DNA from: Ruminococcus flavefaciens
GTDB lineage: Bacteria > Bacteroidota > Bacteroidia > Bacteroidales > P3
Assembly: GCA_023667315.1 (NCBI GenBank)
Contig: JAMPAI010000002.1
Coordinates: forward strand, 310,001 to 374,000
Reading direction: 5' to 3'
DNA: 64,000 nucleotides
Position 1 is the stretch's first letter. Every line of letters begins with the position of its first letter. The position numbers and the translations under genes were made by a program. Shown here piece after piece: positions 6,938-15,552 of this stretch. The notes under the pieces are model-generated. The model made no database searches. It saw only the letters and a list, made by a program, of their open reading frames with translations, and had not been told where the DNA came from.

Positions 6938-8629
6938 ATGAAGAAGATTATAGAATGCGTGCCCAACTTCAGTGAAGGCCGCGACATGTCGGTAATCAAG
7001 CAAATTACCGACGAAATCGAAAAAATCGAAGGCGTTACCCTCCTGGACGTGGATCCGGGTGCGGCCACCAACCGTACCGTGGTAACCTTTGTGGGTGAAC
7101 CCGAAGCCGTGGTGGAAGCCGCCTTCCAGGCCATCAAGAAAGCCGGACAGATTATCGATATGCGCGTGCATCACGGCGAACACCCCCGTTTCGGCGCCAC
7201 CGACGTATGCCCCTTGGTTCCCGTGGCCGGCATCACGATGGAAGAAACCGTGGAATACGCCCGCGCCTTGGCCAAACGCGTAGGCGAAGAACTGGGCATC
7301 CATGTATATTGCTACGAAAGCGCCGCCTTCGACCCGCGCCGCCGCAACCTCGCCTACTGCCGCGCCGGCGAATACGAAGGCCTGAAAGAAAAGATCAACA
7401 CCCCCGACGGCAAGCCCGACTTCGGCCCGGCCGAATTCAACGCCTTCTCGGGCGCTTCCGCCATCGGCGCCCGCGACTTTCTGGTGGCCATCAACTATAA
7501 CCTCAACACCACCTCCACCCGCCGCGCCAACGCCATTGCGTTCGACGTGCGCGAAAAGGGCCGTCCCCAGCGCGAAGGCGGCAAGGTGACCGGCAAGCCC
7601 ATGAAAGACGAAAACGGCAAGCCCATCATGATTCCCGGCACGCTCAAGAGCACCAAGGCCATTGGCTGGTTCATCGAGGAATACGGAATCGCCCAGGTGT
7701 CGATGAACATCACCAACATCTCCGACACCCCGGTTCACGTGGCCTACGAAGAAGTGTTCGCCAAGGCCGCCGCCCGCGGGGTGCGCGTTACGGGCGCCGA
7801 AATCGTGGGTCTGGTGCCGAAGAAATGCCTGATCGAGGCCGGCAAGTACTACCTGGCCAAACAGCAACGCTCCTTGGGCGTGGATGAAGCCGAAATCATC
7901 AAGATCGCCGTCAAGTCGATGGGACTGGACGACCTGAGGCCCTTCAAGCCCGAAGAAAAGATTATCGAATACGTGATGGAAGCCGGTAACAAGCAGAAGA
8001 AGCTGGTGGACATGACCTGCACCGGTTTCGCCAACGAAACGGCCAGCGAATCGCCCGCTCCCGGCGGCGGCTCCATCTCGGCCTACATGGGCTCCCTGGC
8101 GGCTGCCCTGGGCACGATGGTGGCCAACCTTTCCGGACACAAGGCCGGCTGGGACGAACGCTGGAAAGAGTTCTCCGACTGGGCCGAAAAGGGTCAGGCC
8201 ATGAAGGACGAACTGTTGCACCTGGTGGATGAAGACACCAACGCCTTCAACAAGATTATGGATGCTTTCGGCCTGCCCAAGAAAACCGACGAAGAAAAGG
8301 CCGCCCGCACCGCCGCCATTCAGGAGGCCACCAAATACGCCACCGAAGTGCCTTTCCGCACCATGAAGAAGGCTTTCGAGACCTTCGAAGTGGTAAAGGC
8401 GATGGCCGAAACGGGCAATCCCAATTCGGTATCGGATGCCGGTGTAGGCGCGCTCTGCGCCCGCTCGGCCGTGCTGGGTGCCCACCTGAACGTCAAGATC
8501 AACGCCGCCGGACTCAAAGACCGCGCCTTCGCCGACAAGATCCTGGCTGAAGCCCAGGCCATCGCCGACAAGGCCGTGGCCCTCGAACAGGAAATCCTGG
8601 CTATCGTTCATCAGAAAATCGACGCGTAA
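6938..8629 (+). CDS. ftcD: bifunctional glutamate formimidoyltransferase / formimidoyl-THF cyclodeaminase
   Basis: A 563-residue protein that moves the formimino group from formiminoglutamate (end of histidine breakdown) to tetrahydrofolate and then releases ammonia to give methenyl-THF. Residues 1 to about 330 are the transferase: it opens MKKIIECVPNFSEGRD and has the catalytic stretch VHHGEHPRFGATDVCPLVP. Residues about 350-563 are the cyclodeaminase, with SPAPGGGS at 372-379. The fused order equals the animal FTCD enzyme and is usual in Bacteroidetes. The start at 6938 gives the family N-terminus; the in-frame ATG at 6806 would add 44 unrelated residues. No hut genes adjoin it. A strong terminator follows at 8664. 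Confidence 0.95.
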   Translation: MKKIIECVPNFSEGRDMSVIKQITDEIEKIEGVTLLDVDPGAATNRTVVTFVGEPEAVVEAAFQAIKKAGQIIDMRVHHGEHPRFGATDVCPLVPVAGITMEETVEYARALAKRVGEELGIHVYCYESAAFDPRRRNLAYCRAGEYEGLKEKINTPDGKPDFGPAEFNAFSGASAIGARDFLVAINYNLNTTSTRRANAIAFDVREKGRPQREGGKVTGKPMKDENGKPIMIPGTLKSTKAIGWFIEEYGIAQVSMNITNISDTPVHVAYEEVFAKAAARGVRVTGAEIVGLVPKKCLIEAGKYYLAKQQRSLGVDEAEIIKIAVKSMGLDDLRPFKPEEKIIEYVMEAGNKQKKLVDMTCTGFANETASESPAPGGGSISAYMGSLAAALGTMVANLSGHKAGWDERWKEFSDWAEKGQAMKDELLHLVDEDTNAFNKIMDAFGLPKKTDEEKAARTAAIQEATKYATEVPFRTMKKAFETFEVVKAMAETGNPNSVSDAGVGALCARSAVLGAHLNVKINAAGLKDRAFADKILAEAQAIADKAVALEQEILAIVHQKIDA

Positions 8630-8663
8630 GACGTTTTTCCGCGGCGCGGATGCGCCGGAAATT

Positions 8664-8698
8664 AAAAAGGAGCCACCCAAGGGTGGCTCCTTTTTTTG
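8664..8698 (+). terminator. Rho-independent terminator after ftcD
   Basis: GGAGCCACCC (8669-8678), loop AA, then GGGTGGCTCC (8681-8690) followed by seven T. The arms are perfectly complementary, and the flanking A run also pairs with the T run, so it may act for both strands. Confidence 0.9.
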
Positions 8699-8729
8699 TG
8701 CCTTAAAATGGCTTCGTCTGCATCTACCC

Positions 8730-9833
8730 TCACTTTTCCCTCAAGCGTTCCCCGCCCATCTGCAGCAGGTCTGTTTCCTTGAGCAGGCGCAGAATCTTGC
8801 TTATGCGCTTTTCCGGCTGTTCGCCCGCCGCCGGTAAGGAATCCTCGGTTTCCTCGTATTCGGCCCTCATATAGGCCAGATATTCCCCGTAGGAGCCGAA
8901 TTTCTCCCTTACCTTTACCTCCACAAGGGTCGGCTTGTATTTCTCGGTCAACCGCCATTCCATCACCGAACCGTTGTTCTTCCAAAGAGTTTCGGCCACT
9001 TCCTCCAGCGTCTTGAAATAGCCGGTGTTCTTGTTCATGGCCAGGTTGTAGATGTCTATGAGGCCGTGCGCCATGGTTCCCGAAAGCTTGTTGCCGTCGG
9101 AAGGATAGATGGTTACGGTCTTTCCGATACGCTGGCCCGTGGTGCTTGCCGCACTGATCAGCGAACGGCATATCTTGTAGTTGGTTACATACCTGGCGTT
9201 CTCCTTCTTGGCCGGATCCAGAGTTACCGACACCCCGATGCCGGCCGGGTCGAAAGTAACCCCGGTAATGCCGTATTCGTAGGAGATAAGCTGGGTCAGG
9301 TTGCCGCCCAACGAATGGCCAGTGTTCTCGATTCTAAAGCCTTTCCAATGCTCCCTTACCATTTGGTAGAACCTGCGGGCGGAGGGGTATTGCGTGCCGA
9401 ACGCCCGCATTTCCCGTACCGACTGCGAGTCCCGAACCACCTCGGCCACCTTGTGCACCGGCCACGACAGCCATTCCACACCGGCGATCCGGGCATCCGC
9501 GAGTATATCCAGAATGTCGGTCGAGGCGGTTTCGGTGGCGAAATGGGTCAGGATAACCGTATTGTCGCGCTTGTCGATAAACACCGCCCCGCCGTAGCCA
9601 GTAAGCGCGTCGCGGTAGAATCCGTTGGCATCCAAGGCGGAAAAATCCTCCCGACGCACCTGCCGGATATACCACGGCAGCGAGTAGGCGTCTTTCGCCT
9701 TATCCAACGTGGATTCGGCGGCGCAATAGAGATAGTCCAAGGGCGTTCTCGGCCCGTCCTGCCCCACGGCGCCAAGCCAACAATGCAGAAACGCCAAGAA
9801 AAGGAACGCCCGTCTATAAACCCTGTTCTTCAT
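8730..9833 (-). CDS. exported lipase-like alpha/beta hydrolase (Mbeg1/DUF2974-like)
   Basis: A 367-residue protein with an N-terminal signal peptide (hydrophobic AFLFLAFLHCWLGAVG, cut likely near GQ). The nucleophile elbow is GHSLGG with Ser174, followed by LTQLISYEYGITGVTFDPAG, which resembles Mbeg1-like/class-3 lipases. A later HGLIDIYNL His may complete the triad. Enzyme class is clear, substrate is not. A start at 9845 is also in frame, but a TATATTCG box at 9850-9857 would place transcription start at about 9843, so 9833 is chosen. It stands alone between two terminators and is convergent with ftcD. Confidence 0.7.
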   Translation of the reverse strand: MKNRVYRRAFLFLAFLHCWLGAVGQDGPRTPLDYLYCAAESTLDKAKDAYSLPWYIRQVRREDFSALDANGFYRDALTGYGGAVFIDKRDNTVILTHFATETASTDILDILADARIAGVEWLSWPVHKVAEVVRDSQSVREMRAFGTQYPSARRFYQMVREHWKGFRIENTGHSLGGNLTQLISYEYGITGVTFDPAGIGVSVTLDPAKKENARYVTNYKICRSLISAASTTGQRIGKTVTIYPSDGNKLSGTMAHGLIDIYNLAMNKNTGYFKTLEEVAETLWKNNGSVMEWRLTEKYKPTLVEVKVREKFGSYGEYLAYMRAEYEETEDSLPAAGEQPEKRISKILRLLKETDLLQMGGERLREK

Positions 9834-9849
9834 ACGATTCAACATGGTG

Positions 9850-9857
9850 CGAATATA
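9850..9857 (-). promoter_or_regulatory. Probable -7 box (TATATTCG) of the lipase-like gene
   Basis: One mismatch to TAnnTTTG, 16 bp before the start at 9833. It implies a very short leader and helps decide between the starts at 9845 and 9833. Confidence 0.4.
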
Positions 9858-9858
9858 C

Positions 9859-9888
9859 GAAAAAAGGCCCGGCGGATGCCGGACCTTT
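9859..9888 (-). terminator. Terminator of the T9SS-cargo gene
   Basis: On the minus strand AAGGTCCGGC, loop ATCC, then GCCGGGCCTT followed by a short T run. It ends the tlpA/DUF6029/Omp28/T9SS run of genes. Confidence 0.75.
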
Positions 9889-9908
9889 CCTTATGGCTGA
9901 GCGGTGAA

Positions 9909-10631
9909 CTACCGTACCACCACGCGTTTTACGGCTTCCTGGCCGTTGGCGCGCACACGGATAAAGTAAACACCGGCGTTGCCAAGCTGCATGGAGGTCA
10001 AGCCGGCGGCCACTTCCATCTGTCTTACCACCTGACCGTTGGCGTTAAAGATTTCCACATTGGCGCGGGCGGGAACATTGAGGTTGAACACGCCGTTGGC
10101 GGGGTTGGGATAAACGCTCACGCCGGCCAGTTCGTTGCGTTCGATGGACGCACCGATGTTCTCTTTCTGAGGGATAAACTTAACGAAAAACTCCAGTGTA
10201 TCGTGGGCAACAGTATCAATAAAAGCACACCCTAAAAGCGCAATATCTAAATCGGCGTTGGGCGTGTAGGCGATGTGGGCATCTTCGTCGTCTTCATCTC
10301 TACCCAAAAAACCGTTCGCCTCTATTTCGATAACGGAAATATTGTTGATATTCGCGAAACAATTGCGGGCGCAAAACATCGGGGTACCGCCTGCGGGTAC
10401 ATTATCCGTATTGAAAATAGGCTGGAGGTACAGAACTTTGGAAGACGTATTGGCAAAAACCAATTTTACTTCCAATTCTAAATGTACATCATCATCTATA
10501 ACTCCAGATACCACAATGGTATCGCCTTTGGCAATTGCCTCACCATCGGCTTCCACCTTAAAGTTCTGCTGTGCCAACGACAAACCCATGCATGCCATGG
10601 CAGCCACTATCGAAACAAAAATCTTTTTCAT
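9909..10631 (-). CDS. secreted protein with T9SS C-terminal sorting domain
   Basis: A 240-residue protein. A signal peptide (MKKIFVSIVAAMACMGLSLA) is followed by about 140 residues of unrecognised beta-rich sequence containing CARNCFANINNIS. The last 75 residues are a type-A T9SS sorting domain: SVYPNPANGVFNLNVPA, then VEIFNANGQVV and the closing GVYFIRVRANGQEAVKRVVV. Such domains carry proteins through the type IX secretion system for attachment to the surface. It is the last gene of a co-directional run with Omp28 (34 nt upstream) and DUF6029. The function of the N-terminal part is unknown. Confidence 0.8.
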   Translation of the reverse strand: MKKIFVSIVAAMACMGLSLAQQNFKVEADGEAIAKGDTIVVSGVIDDDVHLELEVKLVFANTSSKVLYLQPIFNTDNVPAGGTPMFCARNCFANINNISVIEIEANGFLGRDEDDEDAHIAYTPNADLDIALLGCAFIDTVAHDTLEFFVKFIPQKENIGASIERNELAGVSVYPNPANGVFNLNVPARANVEIFNANGQVVRQMEVAAGLTSMQLGNAGVYFIRVRANGQEAVKRVVVR

Positions 10632-10665
10632 TTTATCTAATGTTTTTTATTGGTTTCTATTTAAA

Positions 10666-11493
10666 TCATTGAAGATGTGCATAGGCGGCCTGCAGCACTT
10701 CCTTGGTGGAAGCGTTCACCACCGTTATCACCAAAGCCAGATCTTGGGTTTTCCATGCCTCGTTGAGCGTTGTGTTGTATGGCTTGGAAAACGTATCACC
10801 TTGCGCCGGATGCGCATTCAAAACTTTATCTCCCCAAACATCACTGCTGATTACGGTACGCAACACATGGTTGTGGATATACTCCTTGTTTATCCCATCG
10901 CTTGTATTTTGCCTTACCTGAATATTGTCTTCCACCACCATAGCGATTACATTTATCTCGCCGTCCTCGGGATAATCAGCCTTAAAGCTGCCGGAAATAT
11001 CCACCTGTATGCTCGTCCCGCTCAATTTAGCCGAAGCGGTAAGATCCACATAATCGGAAGTTGTATCTTCCAACACATTCAGAACAGCACCTCCCCAAGT
11101 ACGGTAATCATCCAACACACCACTCTTGCGGTTCACCATACCTTTGGGCAGGTCCGCGATTTGGTAATATTCGGCATAGACTCTCGCCTCTTCGGTACGT
11201 AAATCCTCATCCGTTCCATAGGGAGCCGTCAATCCATTTTCCTTGGGATGAAGAGCCACCACTACCAAGTTGCTTCCGTAATTGGCTTGCAACACCTTGG
11301 TTTCGGCTGCAGCATTAGGACAGTTCACACAGCGGACACCCGTATAGTCTTCCAATAAAACGCAACGCTTGGACGTTATCTTTATCACGCCTTGATCCAC
11401 CAAACGTTCACCATCCTTGATGGTATCACAAGCCACAAAAGCCGTCAGCACACCGGCTAAAACAAATCCGCTGATATATTTTATTGTTTTCAT
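10666..11493 (-). CDS. Omp28-family outer membrane lipoprotein
   Basis: A 275-residue lipoprotein: signal peptide ending in the lipobox FVAC with Cys22, consistent with export and lipidation. The family signature is LLEDYTGVRCVNCPNAAAE, a thioredoxin-like fold with a CxxC (Cys-Val-Asn-Cys) near the start of the domain, followed by GMVNRKSG. Omp28 proteins are Bacteroidetes surface lipoproteins of uncertain function first noted in Porphyromonas; the CxxC suggests thiol chemistry or a structural relic. The gene sits 18 nt behind the DUF6029 barrel and 34 nt before the T9SS cargo, and a TlpA-type oxidoreductase is just upstream, so the cluster may handle exported thiol proteins. Confidence 0.85.
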   Translation of the reverse strand: MKTIKYISGFVLAGVLTAFVACDTIKDGERLVDQGVIKITSKRCVLLEDYTGVRCVNCPNAAAETKVLQANYGSNLVVVALHPKENGLTAPYGTDEDLRTEEARVYAEYYQIADLPKGMVNRKSGVLDDYRTWGGAVLNVLEDTTSDYVDLTASAKLSGTSIQVDISGSFKADYPEDGEINVIAMVVEDNIQVRQNTSDGINKEYIHNHVLRTVISSDVWGDKVLNAHPAQGDTFSKPYNTTLNEAWKTQDLALVITVVNASTKEVLQAAYAHLQ

Positions 11494-11511
11494 GAAATTC
11501 GGCTTTTTAGA

Positions 11512-13236
11512 TTAAAACGAAGAACTGATAGTGAGCATCACCCCGTTCGAGGCCGGCATCTCGCGGCATACCCCGCCGGCACACATGATACCTTGACGGA
11601 TCTTGCCGTAGGAAAGCGAGATACGGGTGGCATCGTGGATATACCCGGCCGACACGTAGTAGTAGTGCAGGCGCAGGTTCTTGTCGTGGTTACCCACGTT
11701 CCACTGATCGGAAACCGACACGAACCAACTGGGCGCGAAAGTGTATTCAAGCGTTCCCATGACCCAATCCTGTTCCAATTGCTTGGTGTTCATATATTGC
11801 AATTCCAGACGCAGGGCGTGTTTCTTAAGGAACATATAGGTAAAATCGCCCACCACGGTATGGATATACGCCTTGGCGTTGGCCGGATCGTCATTGTCGA
11901 GATGGCCTTCCACCACTTGCTGGTTGTAGCGTTCAAACATATACATCAAGGTCATCTTGAAGTTCTTGCTGAACTTGTGGGCTATTTCCAAGTTGGCGTC
12001 GATAAAGTAAACCTCATCGGCGTTCATGTGGAACATCCGGCTCTTGTAGCCATAGGTACCCATATCGGGTTCAAGTCCACCCGTGGCGCTGGTGATACCG
12101 GTTTTTTCAGGGGCGAAAGCCACGCTGGCGTTCACCTTTAAGTCGGTGCCGTATTTGCCGCCCAAGGCCGTTCCGCGCTTGAACTTATACTGCACGTCGG
12201 CCTGAAAAGCCACTTCGCCCAACGACTGGCAGGCATACGGATAAAGCGAAGCCAGACTGTAGGCATGCTGGCGGGTCAGCGCCGGCATATAGTTGATGAA
12301 GCCGAAATTCCCCAACTCGCTGCGGTCGCCCCGATAGGACATATTATCCACGCTCTTGGCCTGCAAAAGGATACCGAAACCTTTCATGGAGTAACCGGCG
12401 TTGAGCAACAGAGCCTGTCCATGCCGGAAGATATAGCCGTTTTCGGCCGAAGGGTCGTTGGCCTTATACACGTATTCGCCGCTCAGGGTAAAGCCATGGC
12501 TTTCCACATTCAGACGGGCCGCGGCCGAACCCACGTTCTTGGGCAGGCCCACCTTGTAATGGTGTGTTCCGTCTTCTTCCTCCTTCAATACCGGAACCGT
12601 CTGGTCTTCCTGATATTTGGATACGAAACTACCACCCAAGGTGATGCGGGTTTCCCAATTTTCCATGGGCTTGATCATATCGTTGAAGGCCAGATCCAAA
12701 TCCACGCCGCGAATCAAGCCCACATGATCCCAGAAATGGCGCTGGGTTCCCACCAATCCCTTGATGGTGATACCCTTATAGGGGCGGATAATGGCGCGTA
12801 CCCCGCTGATGGCGTTGTCGATACCCAGATTCCAGTCCTGATAGGCGCGCAGGATCATACCCGAACCGAACTGTTCGTAGAACGAACCGGCGGTAACGTC
12901 GATAATGTCGCCGCTGAAACGGGCAAAGTAATAGGGAACACCCCAACCGTCCAAGCGGGCATCGTAGCCAAGCATGGGTTTGAAATATCCTTCAAAACGC
13001 GCCCCCAAGGAAAACTTTCCGTTGGTGTATTGCAGATAGGCGAAACTGTTGCTCCTGAATTTTTCGGGTACTTCGGGCGCCCCGATCAGGGAGTCTTTGA
13101 AGTACATCTGGGCATCAATCTGGATGTTGCCCGAAAGCGTACCCCGCCCCAACACTTCTTCGAACTTACTTTGGGCCGAAGCTGCCGCACAGAGGGCAAG
13201 GAGTGCGAGAACAGCGGTAAATAGTTTTTTTTTCAT
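11512..13236 (-). CDS. DUF6029 outer membrane beta-barrel protein
   Basis: A 574-residue protein with a signal peptide (MKKKLFTAVLALLALCAAASA) and no obvious soluble domain. The body is rich in alternating aromatic and small residues with many paired strands (GARFEGYFKPMLGYDARLDGW; LRLHYYYVSAGYIHDATRIS) and ends in SSF, the typical aromatic C-terminus for outer membrane insertion. I recognise it as the Bacteroidales DUF6029 family seen next to Omp28 and TlpA. Its cargo or partner is unknown. An ATG nine bases earlier (13245) is possible, but MKKK at 13236 gives the better signal peptide. A 113-bp gap separates it from tlpA upstream. Confidence 0.75.
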   Translation of the reverse strand: MKKKLFTAVLALLALCAAASAQSKFEEVLGRGTLSGNIQIDAQMYFKDSLIGAPEVPEKFRSNSFAYLQYTNGKFSLGARFEGYFKPMLGYDARLDGWGVPYYFARFSGDIIDVTAGSFYEQFGSGMILRAYQDWNLGIDNAISGVRAIIRPYKGITIKGLVGTQRHFWDHVGLIRGVDLDLAFNDMIKPMENWETRITLGGSFVSKYQEDQTVPVLKEEEDGTHHYKVGLPKNVGSAAARLNVESHGFTLSGEYVYKANDPSAENGYIFRHGQALLLNAGYSMKGFGILLQAKSVDNMSYRGDRSELGNFGFINYMPALTRQHAYSLASLYPYACQSLGEVAFQADVQYKFKRGTALGGKYGTDLKVNASVAFAPEKTGITSATGGLEPDMGTYGYKSRMFHMNADEVYFIDANLEIAHKFSKNFKMTLMYMFERYNQQVVEGHLDNDDPANAKAYIHTVVGDFTYMFLKKHALRLELQYMNTKQLEQDWVMGTLEYTFAPSWFVSVSDQWNVGNHDKNLRLHYYYVSAGYIHDATRISLSYGKIRQGIMCAGGVCREMPASNGVMLTISSSF

Positions 13237-13278
13237 CACCGGCAACGATGTGTATGGTTTCTAATTAAAGAACACTAT

Positions 13279-13296
13279 CGCGAAGCCGGCTTCGCG
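13279..13296. other. Perfect 18-bp palindrome between tlpA and the DUF6029 gene
   Basis: CGCGAAGCCGGCTTCGCG is self-complementary over its whole length. It lies in the gap after tlpA, where it could be a protein-binding site or part of a weak hairpin; no T run follows. Confidence 0.4.
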
Positions 13297-13349
13297 GCAG
13301 CCTTTTTGGCCTTGCGCTCGCCAGCTCCCCAAATGGCGTTATATAACGT

Positions 13350-13856
13350 TCATTTCTGCTTAACTTCTTCTCCGGCATTGAGGCGGCGAACCACATCGAT
13401 CAGTTCCTGTTCACTACCGTCGGAATAGCCGTTGTGCTGGAACACCACGTTGCCCTTGCCGTCGATCACGAATACGTGAGGAGGATTGGCCACGTTCATG
13501 GCGCGCTTAAAGTCACCGTTTTCATCCAAAAGCACCTCGAATTCCCAAGACTGGGCGTTGGCCAGCGTCTTTACGCGGGCCGAGGAGCGGGAGTCGTCGA
13601 TCGAAACGGCATACATCTTCACGCCCGTTTCATCCACCCAATCCAGATAGGCGTCGTTGATGGCGCTCATTTCCTTGAGGCAGGGCTTGCACCAGGTGGC
13701 CCAGAAGTTGATGATCATGGGCTTGCCGTCATTGGTAAGCTCGGAGGTATTGATTTGCTTACCGTTCAGGTTCTTGATGTTTACCGAAGGCAACTGTTGG
13801 GCGAAGCAGGCGCAGGCGAACAATGCCACAACGGTGGATAACAGAAGTTTTTTCAT
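13350..13856 (-). CDS. TlpA-like periplasmic thiol-disulfide oxidoreductase
   Basis: A 168-residue exported thioredoxin-fold protein. The signal peptide (MKKLLLSTVVALFACACFAQ) is followed by the AhpC-TSA/TlpA fold with the redox motif WCKPC (Cys56 and Cys59) and the cis-Pro loop NPPHVFVID. It likely reduces or isomerises disulfides of exported proteins in the periplasm. It is the first gene before DUF6029, Omp28 and a T9SS cargo; CxxC motifs in both TlpA and Omp28 hint at a shared redox task. Its leader carries the second copy of the structured element found before ftcD, ending 30 nt before the ATG. Confidence 0.9.
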   Translation of the reverse strand: MKKLLLSTVVALFACACFAQQLPSVNIKNLNGKQINTSELTNDGKPMIINFWATWCKPCLKEMSAINDAYLDWVDETGVKMYAVSIDDSRSSARVKTLANAQSWEFEVLLDENGDFKRAMNVANPPHVFVIDGKGNVVFQHNGYSDGSEQELIDVVRRLNAGEEVKQK

Positions 13857-13885
13857 GGCTTTCTTGTTTTAAAGGTTGGTTTTTA

Positions 13886-13954
13886 CCGACCTTTTCCCGC
13901 CACGGCATAATCCAAACAAGTTTGGCTTCTGCGCATAGCTTAATGAAAAGGTTC
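13886..13954 (-). ncRNA. Candidate structured leader element, copy 2 (tlpA)
   Basis: Minus-strand counterpart of 6788-6856 with 58 of 69 identical positions. Outer stem GCTATG (minus strand of 13934-13939) with CGTGGC (13899-13904) pairs through two U-G wobbles; inner stem CCAAA/TTTGG is capped by the same CTTG loop (13912-13925). It also contains a complete 17-codon frame, MRRSQTCLDYAVAGKGR then stop (13883-13936). TAAATTCG just upstream could be a degenerate -7 box. Confidence 0.5.
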
Positions 13955-13977
13955 GCGAATTTAGTTAAAATTCCCGT

Positions 13978-15108
13978 TTATTGTATATCATAGCCGTAAA
14001 ACCGCCCCTCTTCCTTGTTTTCCCATACGGTAAGCTTGCGGTCTGGCTTGAGCCCCACGAACTTGATAACCTCCGCTTCCGTGCTGAAAATCCAGGCCTG
14101 GGCACCGGTATAATGGCGTTTGAGCACGTTGCCCACCTCGGTGTAAAAGTCTTCGGCCTCGAAATTTTCGGGCGAACCCACCTTGGGCATACGAATCACG
14201 ATATGCCAGCCGGCGGTATCTTCCATGCCTTCGGGTTTCTGCGCCTTCATGAAATCGGCAAGCTGCAGGTTCACGTCCAAATGCAGGCGTATCTTCCGGA
14301 GGCGTTCCCCGGTCATTTCCACGGCCAAGCCGTCGGCATCGATGGCGATGATCTCGCCCTGCGGGTCGCATATTCCCTTGATGGCGGCATCCTTTATCTC
14401 TTTCCAGAGGTTGGGGTCGAAGTCGTTCCAATACTGAAAGGAATAGCCCTTCCGGTAGTAACCGGCCGGCATATTGCTGGCCTGCATGGCGGCCTCGATG
14501 GCCAAAAGCCCGTTGCCGCAGAAAGGAACCAGCAGGTTCTTGTCGGGTGTCCAGCCGCTCAGGGCCAGCAAGCCCGAGGCCAGCACCTCGCTGAACGAAT
14601 TCGAATGCGGTTTCTGATAGCCCCGGTTGTGCAGCGAAAGCCCCGAGGAATCGAGCAGCAGCTCGCAGTGGTTCTCGCGCATGAACAGCTCCACGCGAAT
14701 GGTGTAGAACTCGTTGTCGATGGTGGGGCGTTGGCCGAACACGCGGCGGAAACGGTCCACGATGGCATCCTTTATGCGCTGGGAGGCGAAGCGGGAGTTC
14801 GAGAACACCGAATCGATGCAGGTGGCGCTCAGCGTCATGAGGGCGTCCACGGGAAAGATCTTCTCCCAGGGCACATCGTACACCTGGTCGTAGAGGTCGT
14901 CCTGAGTCTTGATGTCGAACGACTTGACGTTCCTAAGGATACGCAGTGCCGTGCGGCAGAGGTAGTTGGCTTTGTACAGCACCTTTTGGTTGCCTTCGAA
15001 CAGTACGGCACGGTTCGCCTCCTTTACGTCGGTGGCGCCTAAGGCCTTCAGTTCCTTGGCTAAAACGGGTTCCAGTCCTTGCAGGGTCTTGGCTATGTAA
15101 CTCGGCAT
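13978..15108 (-). CDS. RlmL/Trm-like THUMP RNA methyltransferase paralog, catalytic motif divergent
   Basis: A 376-residue protein with the layout of the RlmL N-terminal half: ferredoxin-like and THUMP segments (1 to about 160), then DSSGLSLHNRGYQ and a SAM-binding Rossmann domain. Two signatures are altered. Motif I, normally DPxCGSGTxxIEAA, reads VPFCGNGLLAIEAA. Motif IV, normally NPPYG, is IRMPKVG in WHIVIRMPKVGSPENF, so the Asn-Pro-Pro-Tyr that positions the target amino group is absent. The reading was rechecked on the nucleotide sequence; there is no frameshift. It may bind RNA without methylating it or use altered chemistry. It lies 11 nt after a thioesterase gene, same strand. Confidence 0.75.
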   Translation of the reverse strand: MPSYIAKTLQGLEPVLAKELKALGATDVKEANRAVLFEGNQKVLYKANYLCRTALRILRNVKSFDIKTQDDLYDQVYDVPWEKIFPVDALMTLSATCIDSVFSNSRFASQRIKDAIVDRFRRVFGQRPTIDNEFYTIRVELFMRENHCELLLDSSGLSLHNRGYQKPHSNSFSEVLASGLLALSGWTPDKNLLVPFCGNGLLAIEAAMQASNMPAGYYRKGYSFQYWNDFDPNLWKEIKDAAIKGICDPQGEIIAIDADGLAVEMTGERLRKIRLHLDVNLQLADFMKAQKPEGMEDTAGWHIVIRMPKVGSPENFEAEDFYTEVGNVLKRHYTGAQAWIFSTEAEVIKFVGLKPDRKLTVWENKEEGRFYGYDIQ

Positions 15109-15119
15109 CGTCTAAAAAA

Positions 15120-15527
15120 TTATTCCAGTTCGCACTTCTTCTTGTTTTCTCCGGTTTTCTGCATAAAGGGCTCTGCCATTACCGAAAACCTTTCGTGGCG
15201 CGCCGTGCCCACCACCGAGAGGGCGTCGCGCACCTCGATGTCGAACACCGTCTTGCGGCCTTCCACGCCTACGAGGGTGGCCGTGCAGCTAAGCTTCATG
15301 CCGCTCAGGCTGGCCTTGAGGTGCTTGAGGTCGAGGGCCACGCCCACCGTGGTCTCGCCCTGCTCCATATAGGGTTCCAGCAGCACGCAGGCGGTCCTTT
15401 CCATCAGCGCGGCCATGGCGGGCGTGGCATACACCTCCAGCGAGCCGGAGCCGTGCACGCAGGCCAGGTCCTGAGGTCCCACCGTTTTCTCCACCGTGGC
15501 CGTAAGGCCTTGTTGTATCTCTTTCAT
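15120..15527 (-). CDS. hotdog-fold thioesterase (FlK-like)
   Basis: A 135-residue single hotdog domain. The central helix region reads GSGSLEVYATPAMAALMERTA, which matches thioesterases of the fluoroacetyl-CoA thioesterase (FlK)-like group, where a Thr/Ser, Glu and His set replaces the usual Asp. A glutamate in MERTA and the later VGVALDLKHLKAS stretch fit that group. In Bacteroidetes these are probably general acyl-CoA housekeeping enzymes, not fluoroacetate resistance. The gene follows kbl after a terminator and is 11 nt upstream of the RlmL-like gene, so the two are probably co-transcribed. Confidence 0.75.
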   Translation of the reverse strand: MKEIQQGLTATVEKTVGPQDLACVHGSGSLEVYATPAMAALMERTACVLLEPYMEQGETTVGVALDLKHLKASLSGMKLSCTATLVGVEGRKTVFDIEVRDALSVVGTARHERFSVMAEPFMQKTGENKKKCELE

Positions 15528-15552
15528 CTTTCCGTGGTTTTTACCGCCCCAT

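Noticed and set aside
6911..8680. 589-residue minus-strand frame over ftcD
   Set aside because: Gly/Val/His-rich antisense shadow of FtcD.
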